Shown: positions 47,172-59,297 of the stretch, piece by piece
Layout of the letters: the number at the start of each line of letters is the position of its first letter
Position numbering within the stretch: the stretch's first letter is position 1
Assembly (NCBI GenBank): GCA_034769895.1
Contig: CM068372.1
Span: 373,259,258 to 373,323,257 of the forward strand
Length of the DNA: 64,000 bases
DNA from: Magicicada septendecula
Lineage: Eukaryota > Arthropoda > Insecta > Hemiptera > Cicadidae
Direction of reading: 5' to 3'
Notes under the pieces: generated by a model
The model's input: only the letters and a program-made list of their open reading frames with translations
The model's database searches: none
Told to the model about the DNA's origin: nothing
Made by a program: the position numbers and the translations under genes

Positions 47172-49462
47172 GGGGTACCACAGACAAAAAAAAGTTCCAG
47201 TGAGCATGTGCTGGCTCGGCGGAGAAGCCTGTCACCCCCACCATGTCCGTCAACAATGTTGACGGCTGTGTAAGCTGTCTAAGTGGGCAGCGTGTTATTC
47301 AGTTAGATGCGTATGCGTATTTATTAATAAACTGCGATTTGTTTTCCTTCATACAATTTCTTTATATTTTCATTTAATATAATTGTATATATAAAATTTA
47401 TATTTAGTTTTCGTTTAGTATTTTATTATAATCATTAGAACTAACAGTGTGTTGTGTATTTTAGTTTATGTTGACCAATTACCACCGAATTACCATTCGT
47501 TGTCGCATTGTTACCGTAGCGTGTTATTTTTTTTTTTTTATAAATGGCATCGTCATCTAATAGTAAGCTAGCTTCTGCGAGACCTCTAACAAGTCAAGCC
47601 AGAGAAATTATTTTCAACGTGGCAGAATATTTAAGAAAACGAAAAAAGGAATACAACTTAGGTTATAATATTGCCGCCAGTACAAGTGAAGCAACAGGAG
47701 TCTCTCAGGCTACTGTGTACAAAATTTTAAAAGAAGTCAGGAAATCGTCAACTTCTGGTTGTGAAAAAAATCCGTTTTCTACCCCAAAAGGAAAATTGCA
47801 GGCTCATAAAAAATATTTAAGTGAACTCCTTTACAGACAGTACAATAAGGGGAAAGGTGCACGAATTTTATGCAGTGAAAAAGTCTCACCCTCAATAAAG
47901 AGTTTACTGCAATCTCTAAAGGAAGATGATGTCATTCAATGTGAACGAGAATATTTGAGGCAACGACTTAAAAAGTTAGGATTTAAATGGACTCGTTATC
48001 AATCTAATAGAAGAGTCCTAATAGAAAGAAGTGATATCGTTGCTTGGAGAATTCGCTATCTAAGTGACATAAATAAACACAGACGAGAGGGTAAAAATAT
48101 TGTTTATATTGACGAAACATATGTTCAGGCATGACATTCAGTATCTTCATGTTGGCAACCTTCTGAAGAGGTCAGGATAACAACAAAAATTGGGAAAGGT
48201 AATAGACTTATTATAGTTCACGGTGGGGAGAGTCTGGTTTTGTTAACAATGCTCTGTTAATATTTAAGTCTTCGTCGACATCTGAAGACTACCATAGCTC
48301 TATGAATATTAATAACTTCGGTAAGTGGCTGTCAGAAAAATGACTACCTAATCTCCCAAAAAGCTCTATAATAGTGATGGATAATGCCAAGTATCATTGT
48401 GTAGAAAGGGATAAAAGGCCGACCTCGGGTTCACTAAACAAGAAATAATTGACTGGCTTGTGAATCATGGTGTTACAATAGATTTTACATTAACGAAATC
48501 CCAGCTGCTGGAAAAAGTGAACACAGTTAACTGTGAAAAAACATTTATTGTAGACGAAATAATTCGTGGAAAAGGACATATTCTACTTCATCTGCCATCT
48601 TACCATCCCGATCTGAATCCTACAGAACTCATCTGGGGAGATATTAAAGGAGAACCTGCAAGTAATTTTAGTGGATTATCTTTAGATGAAAAGAAAAATT
48701 GTTGCGAAAAAATAGTTGATAATTTTACAATTAAAAAGTCGAAAAAGTGTTGTGAACATACAAAAAAATTGAAGAACAGTACAGGATTACGGATCATATT
48801 ATGGACAAAGAAGTAGGCAAATTAATTATTTCTGTGGGAGAAGATTCAGATTCAAGTACAAGTGAAGATTCAGAAGACACATAGGTAAGGAACACCATAA
48901 GTAGTTACCATTTTTTATTATTAATAATGAATTATAATAATTAACATTATTTATTGTTAAAAATGTTTAATAACATTAATTTTTACTACAGGGGTAGGCA
49001 CCTCGATTTACACAGGAGGTTGCTTTATGTAGCATAAGAAATGTTTTTAAAGCATGCCTTTCACAAATGTTGGGGTTAGGTTCTGCAGATATTATTTTCA
49101 AACTAAGTAGAGTTCTACTCTACTCAAATTAAGTAGAGTCCAGACAAATTTAAGGATTTTAGAATTTGTTAATTGCGAATTTTATAGAAATGTGCATGAT
49201 TATTTTATTATGATCTGTTACTTCGAATAGTCTTGTTACAAATTAATACCATGCGTACGTTTTTGCACACGAAGAACAATTTGTTACCGGTATATAAATA
49301 ACATGTGTTAATACGTGTAATAATAAGTAGTTAATACTTATATTTATTAAACTGCAGTATTAAGTGTGACTGACGACAATGGAGGGGGTAACATCCCCCC
49401 TTCGTTGTGACGCTGTTGTGGCGGCAGTCCCCACTCCAACTATTTTTTGTCTCTGGTCTAGC
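47172..49462 (+). mobile_element. Sailor-like (DD82E) DNA transposon 1
   Basis: Flanked by TA (47170-47171 and 49463-49464). Imperfect terminal inverted repeats begin ggggtaccacagacaaaa on the left and gctagaccagagacaaaa on the right (complement). Length is 2.29 kb. It contains a single decayed transposase. The TA target, repeats and transposase place it in the IS630-Tc1-mariner group. Confidence 0.85.
47544..48884 (+). pseudogene. Sailor-like transposase 1 (broken)
   Basis: Starts MASSSNSKLASARPL. An N-terminal helix-turn-helix-like region (ATGVSQATVYKILKEV) precedes the first catalytic Asp in NIVYIDETYVQA, followed at once by a TGA stop. In other frames follow IGKGNRLIIVHGG, the second Asp in VMDNAKYHC, and the catalytic Glu in DLNPTELIWGDIK. 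The second Asp and the Glu are 82 residues apart when frames are joined, the DD82E signature. It ends in an acidic tail (EDSDSSTSEDSEDT). At least two stops and two frameshifts make it dead. Confidence 0.85.
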
Positions 49463-49586
49463 TATAATTCCCCATTAGTTGTAACAATAACTAACCCACT
49501 CATTGATTACCTGTGCTTTGATTCTATACCATAACTAGACTCAGTGTTTCAACAAATTAAATTCAATCAAAATGTCATTAACTCAC

Positions 49587-49781
49587 CAGATTCTGGATAG
49601 CAGACTGTATTGCCGAGAGCCACTGTTCAGCCTGGGACTGACAGTCACACTGTATCAGGACTTGCAACCCAAGAACTGTGCTTATCATGTACACGTTCTT
49701 CCTGCTCGATACCTTGTCGCCTCTGTCAATAACTGCCCCATTCAAATCTACACACAACTCTGGTCTTCCTCCGCCAGATTT
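49587..49781 (-). CDS. Host exon: C-terminal half of PH domain, ARHGAP12/15/27-like
   Basis: Minus-strand exon of 195 bp (65 codons, phase 0 to 0), with acceptor gtttcag at 49782-49788 and donor gtgagtt at 49580-49586. The peptide runs from KSGGGRPELCVDLNGAVI through SSRKNVYMISTVLGLQVL to WLSAIQSAIQNL. This is the late beta strands and the C-terminal helix with its conserved Trp of a pleckstrin-homology domain. The DL.GA and SSRKNV pattern and the following I.T..G...L.Q.D fit the PH domain of ARHGAP9/12/15/27 RhoGAPs. Other exons were not found in the window, so introns are long and transposon-filled. It is the best-supported host coding sequence here. Confidence 0.75.
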
Positions 49782-50018
49782 CTGAAACAATTCATACACA
49801 CCATATAAATTCCAAATATACAAGTTCGAATGTATAATGCTTTAATACAAACCTTTTACGAGTAATAGGTTTTATGCCATTATCTATAATCATCAGACAA
49901 GTCAAAAGAACAACAACAACAAAATGTTCACAAGAAGGTAAAGTGGTTTCATTTTAACATGACTATGAATAGCACACAATTTCCTTATCTATAGTTTTTT
50001 TAACTGTATGTAACTGTA

Positions 50019-51261
50019 CGAGGTGTGATTGGAAAGTTTTAAGACAGGTGCTGCCACTGCTCTATAGGAGGGGCTAGGTTTGCCTGCGGGTGTAGAAGGG
50101 GAAGCTTGTTTTGTCGTTGAAACATTGTGAAATGATCACCACGACATCTTTTTTCAGTAGAGAGTGGCATCCTGGCGAGTGAGGACGTGTGATCGGGTCT
50201 TAGCGGATTTTTGATTTTCCAAAATGGATGAAAAAACGGAACAACGAGTTTGTGTCAAAAATTTTGTTTTAAAACCGGGAAATCAGCTTCGGAGACTTAT
50301 GAACTCTTACAAACAGCTTTCGGGGATAAATGTCTAAGCCGATCAAATGTTTTTATCTGGTTCAACAGATTCAAAGATGGCCACGAATTAGTCTTAGATG
50401 ACCCCCGGTCCGGCCGGCTTTCCACTTCAAAAACCAACGAAAACATTGTGAAAGTTCGCGACTTAGTGCGCTCTCACCGTAGACTTACAATTAGGGAGAT
50501 GGCTAATTAACTGAATTTAAGATTCTACGCAGTTCAGTCAATTTTAAGTGAAGATTTGAACATGCGTCGAGTGTCCATGAAATTCATTCTGAAATTGTTG
50601 TCAGACCAGCAGAAACAATACCGACTTGAAGTGTCCCAAGAATTGTTTAATCGGGCCGAAACTGACCCAGATTTGTTAAATAGCGTAATTACAGGCGACG
50701 AAACATGGGTTTATGGGTATGACCCAGAAACAAAAACACAATCATTGCAGTGGAAGGGTCCAAGTTCGCCACGACCGATAAAAGCACGACTAAGTCGGTC
50801 ACATGTGAATACAATGTTGGTGGTTTTTGCGCAAAAATTTGTGGAAGAAAAGGCCTGCACTCTGGTGAGACAAGAATTGGGTCCTCCACCACGACAACGC
50901 ACTGGCTCATCGTGCGTTCTCGATCACGGAATTTTTGGCCAAATTCAAAATTTTTGTGCTTCCGCAACCCCCCTATTCCCCTGATATACCCCTGCCGACT
51001 TCTACCTGTTTCCTAAATTGAAGATTTCGCTGAAAGGGGACCGACTTGACTCAATTGAAGACATCCAGGCAAATACAGAGAGGGTTCTTAAAACCCTTAA
51101 GAAAGAAAATTTCCAGGAATGCTTCAAAAAGTGGAAACACCATTGGAGTCGGTGTGTTCAGTCAGAAGGTGACTACTTTGAAGGAGATCCATCACAATAG
51201 CCTGTAAGTACTGCCATTTTGAAATTACAAGCCCAGTCTTAAAACTTTCTAATCACACCTC
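50019..51261 (+). mobile_element. mariner (DD34D) transposon
   Basis: 1,243 bp flanked by TA (50017-50018 and 51262-51263), with inverted repeats starting cgaggtgtgattggaaagtt on the left and the complement of aaactttctaatcacacctc on the right. The size is typical for mariner. Confidence 0.93.
50224..51200 (+). pseudogene. mariner transposase (broken)
   Basis: Starts MDEKTEQR at 50224 and shifts frame within 30 bases. It continues with the paired helix-turn-helix region (SASETYELLQTAFGDKCLSR, then WFNRFKDG), a stop at 50508, the first Asp in VITGDETWVYGYDPETK, a further frameshift near 50830, HHDNALAHR with the second Asp, and the third Asp in PADFYLFPKLK. The C-terminus is WKHHWSRCVQSEGDYFEGD. 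All three Asp positions are kept, but several frameshifts make it inactive. Confidence 0.92.
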
Positions 51262-51263
51262 GT

Positions 51264-53873
51264 ATAATATATATCAGTTAAAATGTGTGCATGTGTACAA
51301 TACACATAACAGAATTACATAAAATGTTTGAAGAAATTATTAAGTTAAAATGATTCAAAATGACTTGTAACAAAGTTCATCATTCAAATAAATAACAATT
51401 CAATGGATGTGTTACAAAGCAGGAACACCGTGTATATAAACTAGGGATAAGACAGTTAATTTCATTCATTTTACGTTTTCCTAGAGATGTCTTCATGCTT
51501 CAGTCCAGAACTTTTTTCCCATACCAAAAACATGAATCAGATCTTTAACAAGCCTAATGCTCAACTTTTAAATGATTTAATATATAAAAAACTTTCATTA
51601 CTACAAGTGAACAATACTTACCATAGCAGTGAATGTTTTGCTATCCTTGAAGAACAACAGAAAAAGTTCAGTGAGAACTACATGTGTTGAAGCCCAATTC
51701 TTGCGCAAGCGTTTCCCATTCTCAGTTATCTTGGTTCTGTTCAATGTGCCTTCTTTCAGAACACACTATACAGCAACAGACACAATGTAACATAATAAAT
51801 AAATTTGTTTGCTTATATATACGATATAATGTATTTTACAAAAACACACATCTGAAAAATATACTTTATTTACAATTTTTACCTGAACAGATTACAAAAT
51901 GTACAAATTATACAACAATACTTTGTGTAAAAACAAGCTTTATTCTACACTGATGTAAGTACTTGTACTTTCTATTATAATAATAGTGCAAAATTATAAT
52001 ATAAAACAATGTTTTAATAATATATGAATTACAAGACAATGAGAAAACTGAACAAAGAAACTACTGAGGATCTGAAATGTAAGACCAGACACGTTTTACT
52101 ATATTTAATCAGCAAAATTCCAGAAAGGCTACATTAGCAGATAAGTATAATAGTTTAAAGTATAAAAATCGTTCATCAGTGTAAACAGTTAGGCCTTGGT
52201 TTCTATGAATCATGGACATGCAAAAAGTGATGCGTAAAGCGTGATTTTTAAGAGCATGCTTCAGTGATTCCCACCAGAAAATGCAAGCACAACATGGATG
52301 TGTGGCACGCAACAGTCAACTCCAGTAGACTCGAGCATGAGACACACAGCAGAATTTTTCCGCTATAAATCATGAAAGCACATATTTTTAATTCACACTT
52401 GGACAAGAAACTGATTGATTTACTTATAGGAGATTGAGTGTTCTGTGACCTTAATGACAAGAATACAATGACTCTTCTGTGAAACAAAATGTGTGGCAAA
52501 TGATTGGTCCCACACTTAACAGAACGATAAGTGAATATTTTAAAATGTTCTCTAAACTTAGTTTCATTCTCCATCAGATGCCTTAAAAGTAAAATTTTGA
52601 AACGCCCTTCTTCTTTCCTTTTAGTAAACATCGACAGGGGATCATTATTTACCAAAGTTGATAAATATACTGCTTCCTTTTCAGCTTCTTCATCCACCTA
52701 CATTGCGAACAGCACGCTCTTAAAAAACACCCTCTCTGAGCAATAGTGGAAATGTGAATCCCATCACGCATATGTGTGTTTCATATTACACATCATGTAT
52801 TGTGGATCAGTGGCTCATAGAAACTGTAGCTTTAGAATTGGTGTAATGGGAAGTTAAACGTGTCAGCAACTTTAGTTCTACATGTGTGGTAATCTTGGAA
52901 CCAAAACACCTATCCCTTCTTATCATCTAATAGAGAACTGGATGGAAAAAGAGTTACAGAAGAACTGAATGGAGTGCTCATGAAGAAAATTCAAAGAAAG
53001 CAGGTGTGTGCTAGTTTTCAGAGCACTACAACAAAGTGTAAGAGCATGGGCACAACAACAAAGTGTAAAAAGTATATTTTAACTACTTAAAACGTTTTTA
53101 TAATGGGGGCTACTCTTTTGTACAATATAAAATAGCAAAATAACATAAATTACAAAATTTACCTATTAAAAAGTATTGATTAAAATTATGTTACGTACTA
53201 GGAAAATTATTTTCAAAATTTTTACTTATTTTGCATGAGGTAATTCTCTTTCTCAATGTAAAATGAAACGTATATTAGAGTTTATAATTAATTTTAGATA
53301 ATTTTAATAATAATACATACTCTCAAGTCCTAAGCAAAATTAGTGTAAACCTCCAAAACTATCAGCCTCTTGCAGCATTTAAATGTATTACTGTTTACAG
53401 TAAGATGTAAACTATTAGGTACAAATATTGTAGCATCACCAAATTATACAGTACTTAAAGCTCCAATTGATAGATAAAAATATGCAGGGAACTGAATCAG
53501 ATCAACCCCAAAATAAATAGTAAAGGGTGTATTATAACTAGGTGTGGGTGAAATAATGTAAACAATAAAAAACAGTTAATTTTATGAAGTAAAAAGGGGT
53601 TAAACTAACTCAACCACCTATAAATAAAGAACAATATATCTAAAGAATGAATAGATTAAAATATAGAATCCTACTGTGTAAGAAGCATAAGTAATAAAGT
53701 GACAGACAAAACATACCAAAAGACATGACTATGACTATAACTATAACTTAGACATCAAATAAAAGTTACCTAACTGATTAGGAGAGTTAAGGGATATTTA
53801 TTAGTATAATGAAATTTGTAATAATGTATAGTATAAGATTATAAGGTTGTATCAGGCATTAAGACCATTTATG
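51264..53873. other. Mostly non-coding; possible PIF/Harbinger fragment
   Basis: AT-rich. A minus-strand segment, about 52470-52697, encodes DEEAEKEAVYLSTLVNND then KRKEEGRFKILLLRHLMENE and TKFREHFKIFT. This resembles the N-terminal region of HARBI1/PIF proteins (a basic stretch, then a 'F..YFR'-like motif), but the match is loose and the catalytic domain is absent. Nothing else is supported. Confidence 0.3.
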
Positions 53874-54147
53874 CAGGCCCGCCGTCGGGGGGGGGGGGGG
53901 ACAAAATCCCCGGGGCCCGATTTAAATAACAGTTGACTAAAAAAATGTATACAGTAAAAACGTTTGTTGAACAAATATATGCAAATAAAAAAATCATTTC
54001 AATCTATAATGAATAATATCACGTAATTTAATCATACATGGAAAACCCGGAGCACTGTAAATACAAGTGAGCCTCTCGTGGTGAGAAGCAAGAAACGATG
54101 TCTGCGACGTTGCTAACGTTATCACCGATTTTTCCGGTGAATTCAAC

Positions 54148-54228
54148 TGTTGGCACTGAACATAAGCACGAAAAATGTGTTTACGCCGGGCGCTACGAAA
54201 TATTTCGTGTTTATGTTCAGTGCCAACA
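54148..54228. repeat. 26-bp inverted repeat in hAT 5' region
   Basis: Arms 54148-54173 and 54203-54228 (tgttggcactgaacataa and its complement) differ at one base and enclose a ~29-base loop. It would form a strong hairpin. Confidence 0.8.
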
Positions 54229-55264
54229 CTGTCACTCTCTCTCTTCTCTCTACAAGTCTAGTAGTCTACTACCCTACACAAACAATCCTTCTCAGTTCCT
54301 TTTGTGCTGTTCAAAGTGTTGAATGTAACAGGTCATTTTTCTAAAAGTGGACTAGTGAATTATTTATTATTAATCAATTGTGTGAATAGTGAATGTGAAT
54401 TTGTGTGGCGGCCCAGAAGCAAAATATCTTTTAACGAAGTTCAATTAAGGTGAGTTTGTTTAAAGCTATTGGTGCATTTGATTTTACTTTAATTTAAATA
54501 AAGATACGAGACGAAATTCTCCTTATTCAATTCTAGGAACATGAATTAATTTATATCATTTAGGAATTTTAAAGTAGACCCTCCCATATTAAATTATGTT
54601 TTATTGCGGACTGCTGTTAAGAACGTAAATTGTAGATATCACTTCCTCATTTAATTTCACTTTAACAAATAATGCATTTTATCATATAATTATAGCTATC
54701 TCAGACAACCGATTCATTAAATAAATATTGTCAGTACTTCATTTTGACAACATTATTGAATGTTTGAAGAGAAATATTGAATTCGTATCGTTCAGCAGTT
54801 CAGCCTAATCAGAATTTATTTTTTTCTCTACTTTCTTTAATGAAAATTATTTTTAAAGGATTATTATTTTTTTATACTTCTTCTAAACTTCCAAAGAAAG
54901 TCTACTGAGCGGAAAAACCGCGTAGCAGAAAGATTACCACCAACGAATCACCCATTTCACTGTTTTTCAATTATCTCAGATGGATGATAAATACTGAAAC
55001 TGAACTACTACTGAGCTTTAGGAAAAAAATAAATTCTGATTAGGCTGGAATCCATGGAATCGAAAATTTTACCATATCAGTGTTATTATTTCTTTTCATT
55101 CATTCAGTCTTTCAGTTTTATGCTATAATTAATTGGTCCGGATGATCAAATTTACTTATGGCCGTTGAAATCTTGAAATATTTAATTTGGTATTGGACTT
55201 GGACACTTGGACTTGGGTTTGCAATTAACCTTATGGTTTATTTATTTTTTTTTTTTAGGACAGA

Positions 55265-57349
55265 ATGGAATATCGTCACAAGTCTGGGGCTCTGAAACGA
55301 AAAGAGAAACGGGAGAAATATGAAAAAGCCAGCAAAGGTCAAAAAAACTTACTGGGTTTTTTTCTTCAAAGAAAGATATTGGTGTTGAAGAAGACAATGA
55401 AGATTTAGAAAACTATGAGATTGAGTCCGGTATACCACAAACCCCTGCCAAAGATGTGTTAGCTGTTGATTGTGAGCCATCAACATCCAATTTTAGGAAC
55501 GGTAAACAGACTTGCTACGATATCGCAACAGTTCATACAGATACAGAAGATGCCGTTGGTAGTTGTGATATTGCGTCGTCAGACACGTCCAAGTGTATGC
55601 ATACAAAATTTGACATCGGAAGTCTAACTAGTTTACAACCCAATAAAAAAGATTTAGAAAGTGCTGTGGTTTCGGGACCAGAGCTACACCCAACAAATTT
55701 TCCTTCTGACTCTACTGGGTGAATATTCCCGACATCATTGCTGAGCTGCAGAATGCCTAATAATGAAGTAATACCCAGGGAATGGGTAGTTTGGAGTAAT
55801 AATAGGCAAGCGGTATTTTGCTTTTCATGTAGATTGTTTTCTCTTCAGCCAGAATCCGTTCGTTCTCGATTTGCTTCAATAAATGGATACTCAAAAGATT
55901 TAAAATGGAAAAAGCTCTATGATAAAATCCCTGAACACCAAAATAGCTCTGGCCACAAAGAATGTTATTTAAAATGGAAAAATATGGAAACATTGTTTGA
56001 GAATAGAGGTACAATTTTCCAAAGCTTGGAAACACAAATTAATGATGAAATCTCTAACTGGAAACAAATTTACGTCGGTTTCTTGATGTAACGTTGTTTT
56101 TGAGTGAGCGGGGCCTGCCATTTAGAGGGGTGTCAAATAAGGTTGGGGATTCAAATAATGGCAATTTTTTGGGATTGCTTGAACTTTTAAGTCATTACGA
56201 TCCTGTTTTGGCAACACATCTAGAACGAGTCCAACAAGTCACAAAAAAAGCTACAAGCTCATTATTTATCCTGGGAAATTCAAAATGAATTCATATCCTG
56301 TTGCGCTGATCATGTAAGGCAAATCATCCTAGGCGAGTTGAAGAATTCAAAATACTATTCGATTATTGTGGATGCTACACCAGATTCAAGCCATGTAGAA
56401 TAGACATCATTTGTAATTAGATACGTTGGTTTAAATGATATTTCAAATGAATATGAAATACAGGAAAGATTTTTGGAATTTACTGATTGTAATGAAAAAA
56501 CAGGGCAAGATATTGCAAATTTAATCAAATCAGTTCTTGAAAATAGCAATATTCCAATAGAGGAGTGCAGAGGCCAAGGCTATGATAATGGCAGTAACAT
56601 GAGTGGGGCTTATCAAGGTGTGCAGGCTCTTATTTTAAAATTGAATCCTCTGGCTAAATACTCTCCCTGCGGATGCCACAGCCTGAATGTACCACAGTAA
56701 GTGCTACAGAATGTTGTAGTGAAGTACAGACATTCTTTGGAATGGTTCATCATGTATATATAATCTCTTCAGCTGTAGTGCTAAGAGATGGGAAATTTTG
56801 AAAGGTCTGGTGGGTTCCTCTTTGCATTAATTATCGGACACACGATGGAGTGCTAGGGTTGATTGTGTGAAACCAATAGCAGCACACACTGGTAAGGTCA
56901 CGGAGGCTGTCTCATCTTTACTGATGCTAAATATCCCCGTAGAAACCAGAGCAACAATCAACGGATTGTTACAATACCTCCAGTCGTTTCAGTGTATCAT
57001 CATGGCATCTGTTTGGGTAAAGATTTTAACCCCCATCAATTACAGAAGTCAGTTGTTACAATCTATAAATGCAACGTTAGATGTTGAGGTTTACAATATT
57101 GAGAGTCTTATTGGTGATTTACTTTCATTACGGAACAACTTTGAAAAAATTCTGTCAGAAGCAAAACTGGTTGCAGCTGCATATGAAATAAAAGCGGAGT
57201 TTCCAGCTGTCCGTGCAAGAAGGGTGAAAAGTTTTCATGGAGAGACAGAATCTGACCAACCCAGGTTTGAACCCGAAGAACGGTTTAGAATCGAAGTATT
57301 CTACAAATTAATTGACGTCCTAGTGGCCAATTTGACATCCAGATTGTAG
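55265..57349 (+). pseudogene. hAT transposase, ZMYM1/DUF4371-like (broken)
   Basis: Starts MEYRHKSGALKRKEKREKYE at 55265, just after a polypyrimidine-AG acceptor at 55258. A matching donor aattaag/gtgagt at 54449-54450 suggests a 5' intron. In broken frames follow a TTF-type zinc-finger region (REWVVWSNNRQAVFCFSCRLF...SGHKECYLKW), LPFRGVSNKVGDSNNGNFLGL, the catalytic-domain motif YYSIIVDATPDSSH, and RGQGYDNGSNMSGAYQGVQ with the CHSLN block. The C-terminal 160 residues lack a clear dimerisation region. Many stops and frameshifts; dead. Confidence 0.85.
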
Positions 57350-57350
57350 C

Positions 57351-59295
57351 ATGACAGATAATGCCAATAATTCTGAATTGTAGAATGATCAATAAAAGTA
57401 AAATAAAAACATTGTAAATCCGAGAAATAAAATAAAAAATTAATTAAGAACCACCGTGAGGTATAATCATAGACTAAAGTAAAAGTTCATTTAAAACCAA
57501 TGGTACAATGAGTGATGAATCAGCAAAGTAAACTGCAAAACTAAAATATAGAAAAAGATAATACCCAGGTAGGATAGGAGTAGGTAAGGAAGAAACCCAA
57601 AACATGACAACATCCACAATAAGAAAAGGAAATACTTGTATAAGGAACAAGAAGAATAGGAGAAATCAATGAAGAAACCAGAACAAGACAGCATCCACAA
57701 GAAGAAGGAGTGCTCTTATAAAAAAACCCAAACCCCTAAAGAAAATGATAAACATGATAACAAATGAAAGTATAACAAAATAACAAATTCAGAAACCATG
57801 TAAAATAAATATAATCCAAAAGTGTATAAAGTAGAATTGAAAGTGAACCAATGTGAAATAATTATATAATGCCAAAAAACAAACCTTCATTATCTTCTGT
57901 AAATAGATTTCTTGATTTTAATAAAACTATAAAACTATTTAGAAATAAAATCCAAGAATGAAAAGGAAATCAGTGCAAATATGTGTAAATATTGCAGTTC
58001 ACAAACTAAGTAAATTGTGAAATAATACAACTTTGAAGTGTTCATATTTGTGTCCATGAACAATATTATTAAATAAAGTATTGTCATGACAGATAATACA
58101 GGTGTTTCTGAATAATAACTGCCACTCTTAGAATGATAGTAGATAAAACAAGAGCAGGCCATATAAAAAGTGAAGTGTTAAAGTATCATTACCCCAAAAT
58201 CAAAAACAGATTAAAACTGAAATTAGAACCTAGTATAAGAAATAGAGTATAGGATGGAAGGACAGAGATGTTTTGTTTATTTAGAATAAGTTACTTAGTC
58301 ATAATCAAGACTGAAATATCAGAATTAAATAACATTCTTTAGTTATAAAATATTTATTGTATTACTAATAATAATTAAGTATAAAATGTCTGAGTTTGAA
58401 AGACCATTGTTAATGTCATTTATGTATTAGGTATTAAGAGTATAAATTATATACTAATTGTTCTTTTGTTAAAATACGAAAATGTTAATTAATGTCATAA
58501 TAGAATAGAAAGTCAGAGAGGGTACAAACAAAATGTATTATTTAAAAACTTTGTATGTAAAAACTGTTAGAAATCTAGGCCAAATGTTAAAACTAAACAG
58601 CATCAAAATTGATGAAATAAGTACAGAAAAACAATTAAACTGATGGGATTTATATAAGGTAAATCAGTCACAGAGTCATGTAATTGGAAATATAAGTAAG
58701 AAAGATTTTGTAAAAAGATAGCAAGAATTATTGTTAAAAATGGAAATGTAAAAACTGAAAATTTAGAGAGGGTTGTCACGTATTAATGTATAATATTTTA
58801 AAAGATAACCAATTAATCTAATTACAAGAAATTAAGGGAAGATAAACCTTTTATATCAATCTGAGATTTAATACAATCATTAATATAACATGTAAAATGG
58901 CAACATTTTTTGAAAAGGACAGGAAGTGAATTTTGAAACTTACAATTTTCAAAATGAGGTAAAAATAACATTTTAGATCAAAAACTTAATAAAACTATAT
59001 TATTTGGTATCAAATCAAGCAGAATGAACTGAAGAAGAAGATTATGTATTTAGTAGTTAACAAATTTGAATAATAGCAAAAATATAATCAGTTATATAAT
59101 ATAACATTCTCACATGCACAGGATGTAAAATAATTTTGAAACAATGGATAGCTAATATTAATTTGGCTAAGACTTTTGGACAAGACGAAGGAAGTTAGTG
59201 AGTTCATTATTAGATATTGTGAAGTACACTTGACACGAGCTCTTAAGCATTTTTAACCTAGTAGCTGAAACATAAATGGCGTATAGCGACAAGCC
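57351..59295. other. AT-rich non-coding stretch
   Basis: No gene or recognisable repeat. TGTCACG at 58775, after an A/G-rich run, could start an LTR belonging to element V (with Sailor-like 2 inserted in it), but nothing confirms this. Confidence 0.4.
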
Positions 59296-59297
59296 TA

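Larger units (their letters stand above)
53874..57350 (+). mobile_element. Degenerate hAT transposon, 3' end not found
   Basis: A hAT-like terminus, caggcccgccgtcgggg, starts at 53874, followed by a poly-G run. A transposase pseudogene lies downstream. No matching right end or 8-bp duplication was seen after 57350, so the right boundary is approximate. Confidence 0.6.

Noticed and set aside
47172-49462. Sailor-like 1 as a classical Tc1 (DD34E) element
   Set aside because: The spacing between the second Asp and the Glu is 82, not 34, and the acidic C-terminus matches the second DD82E element.
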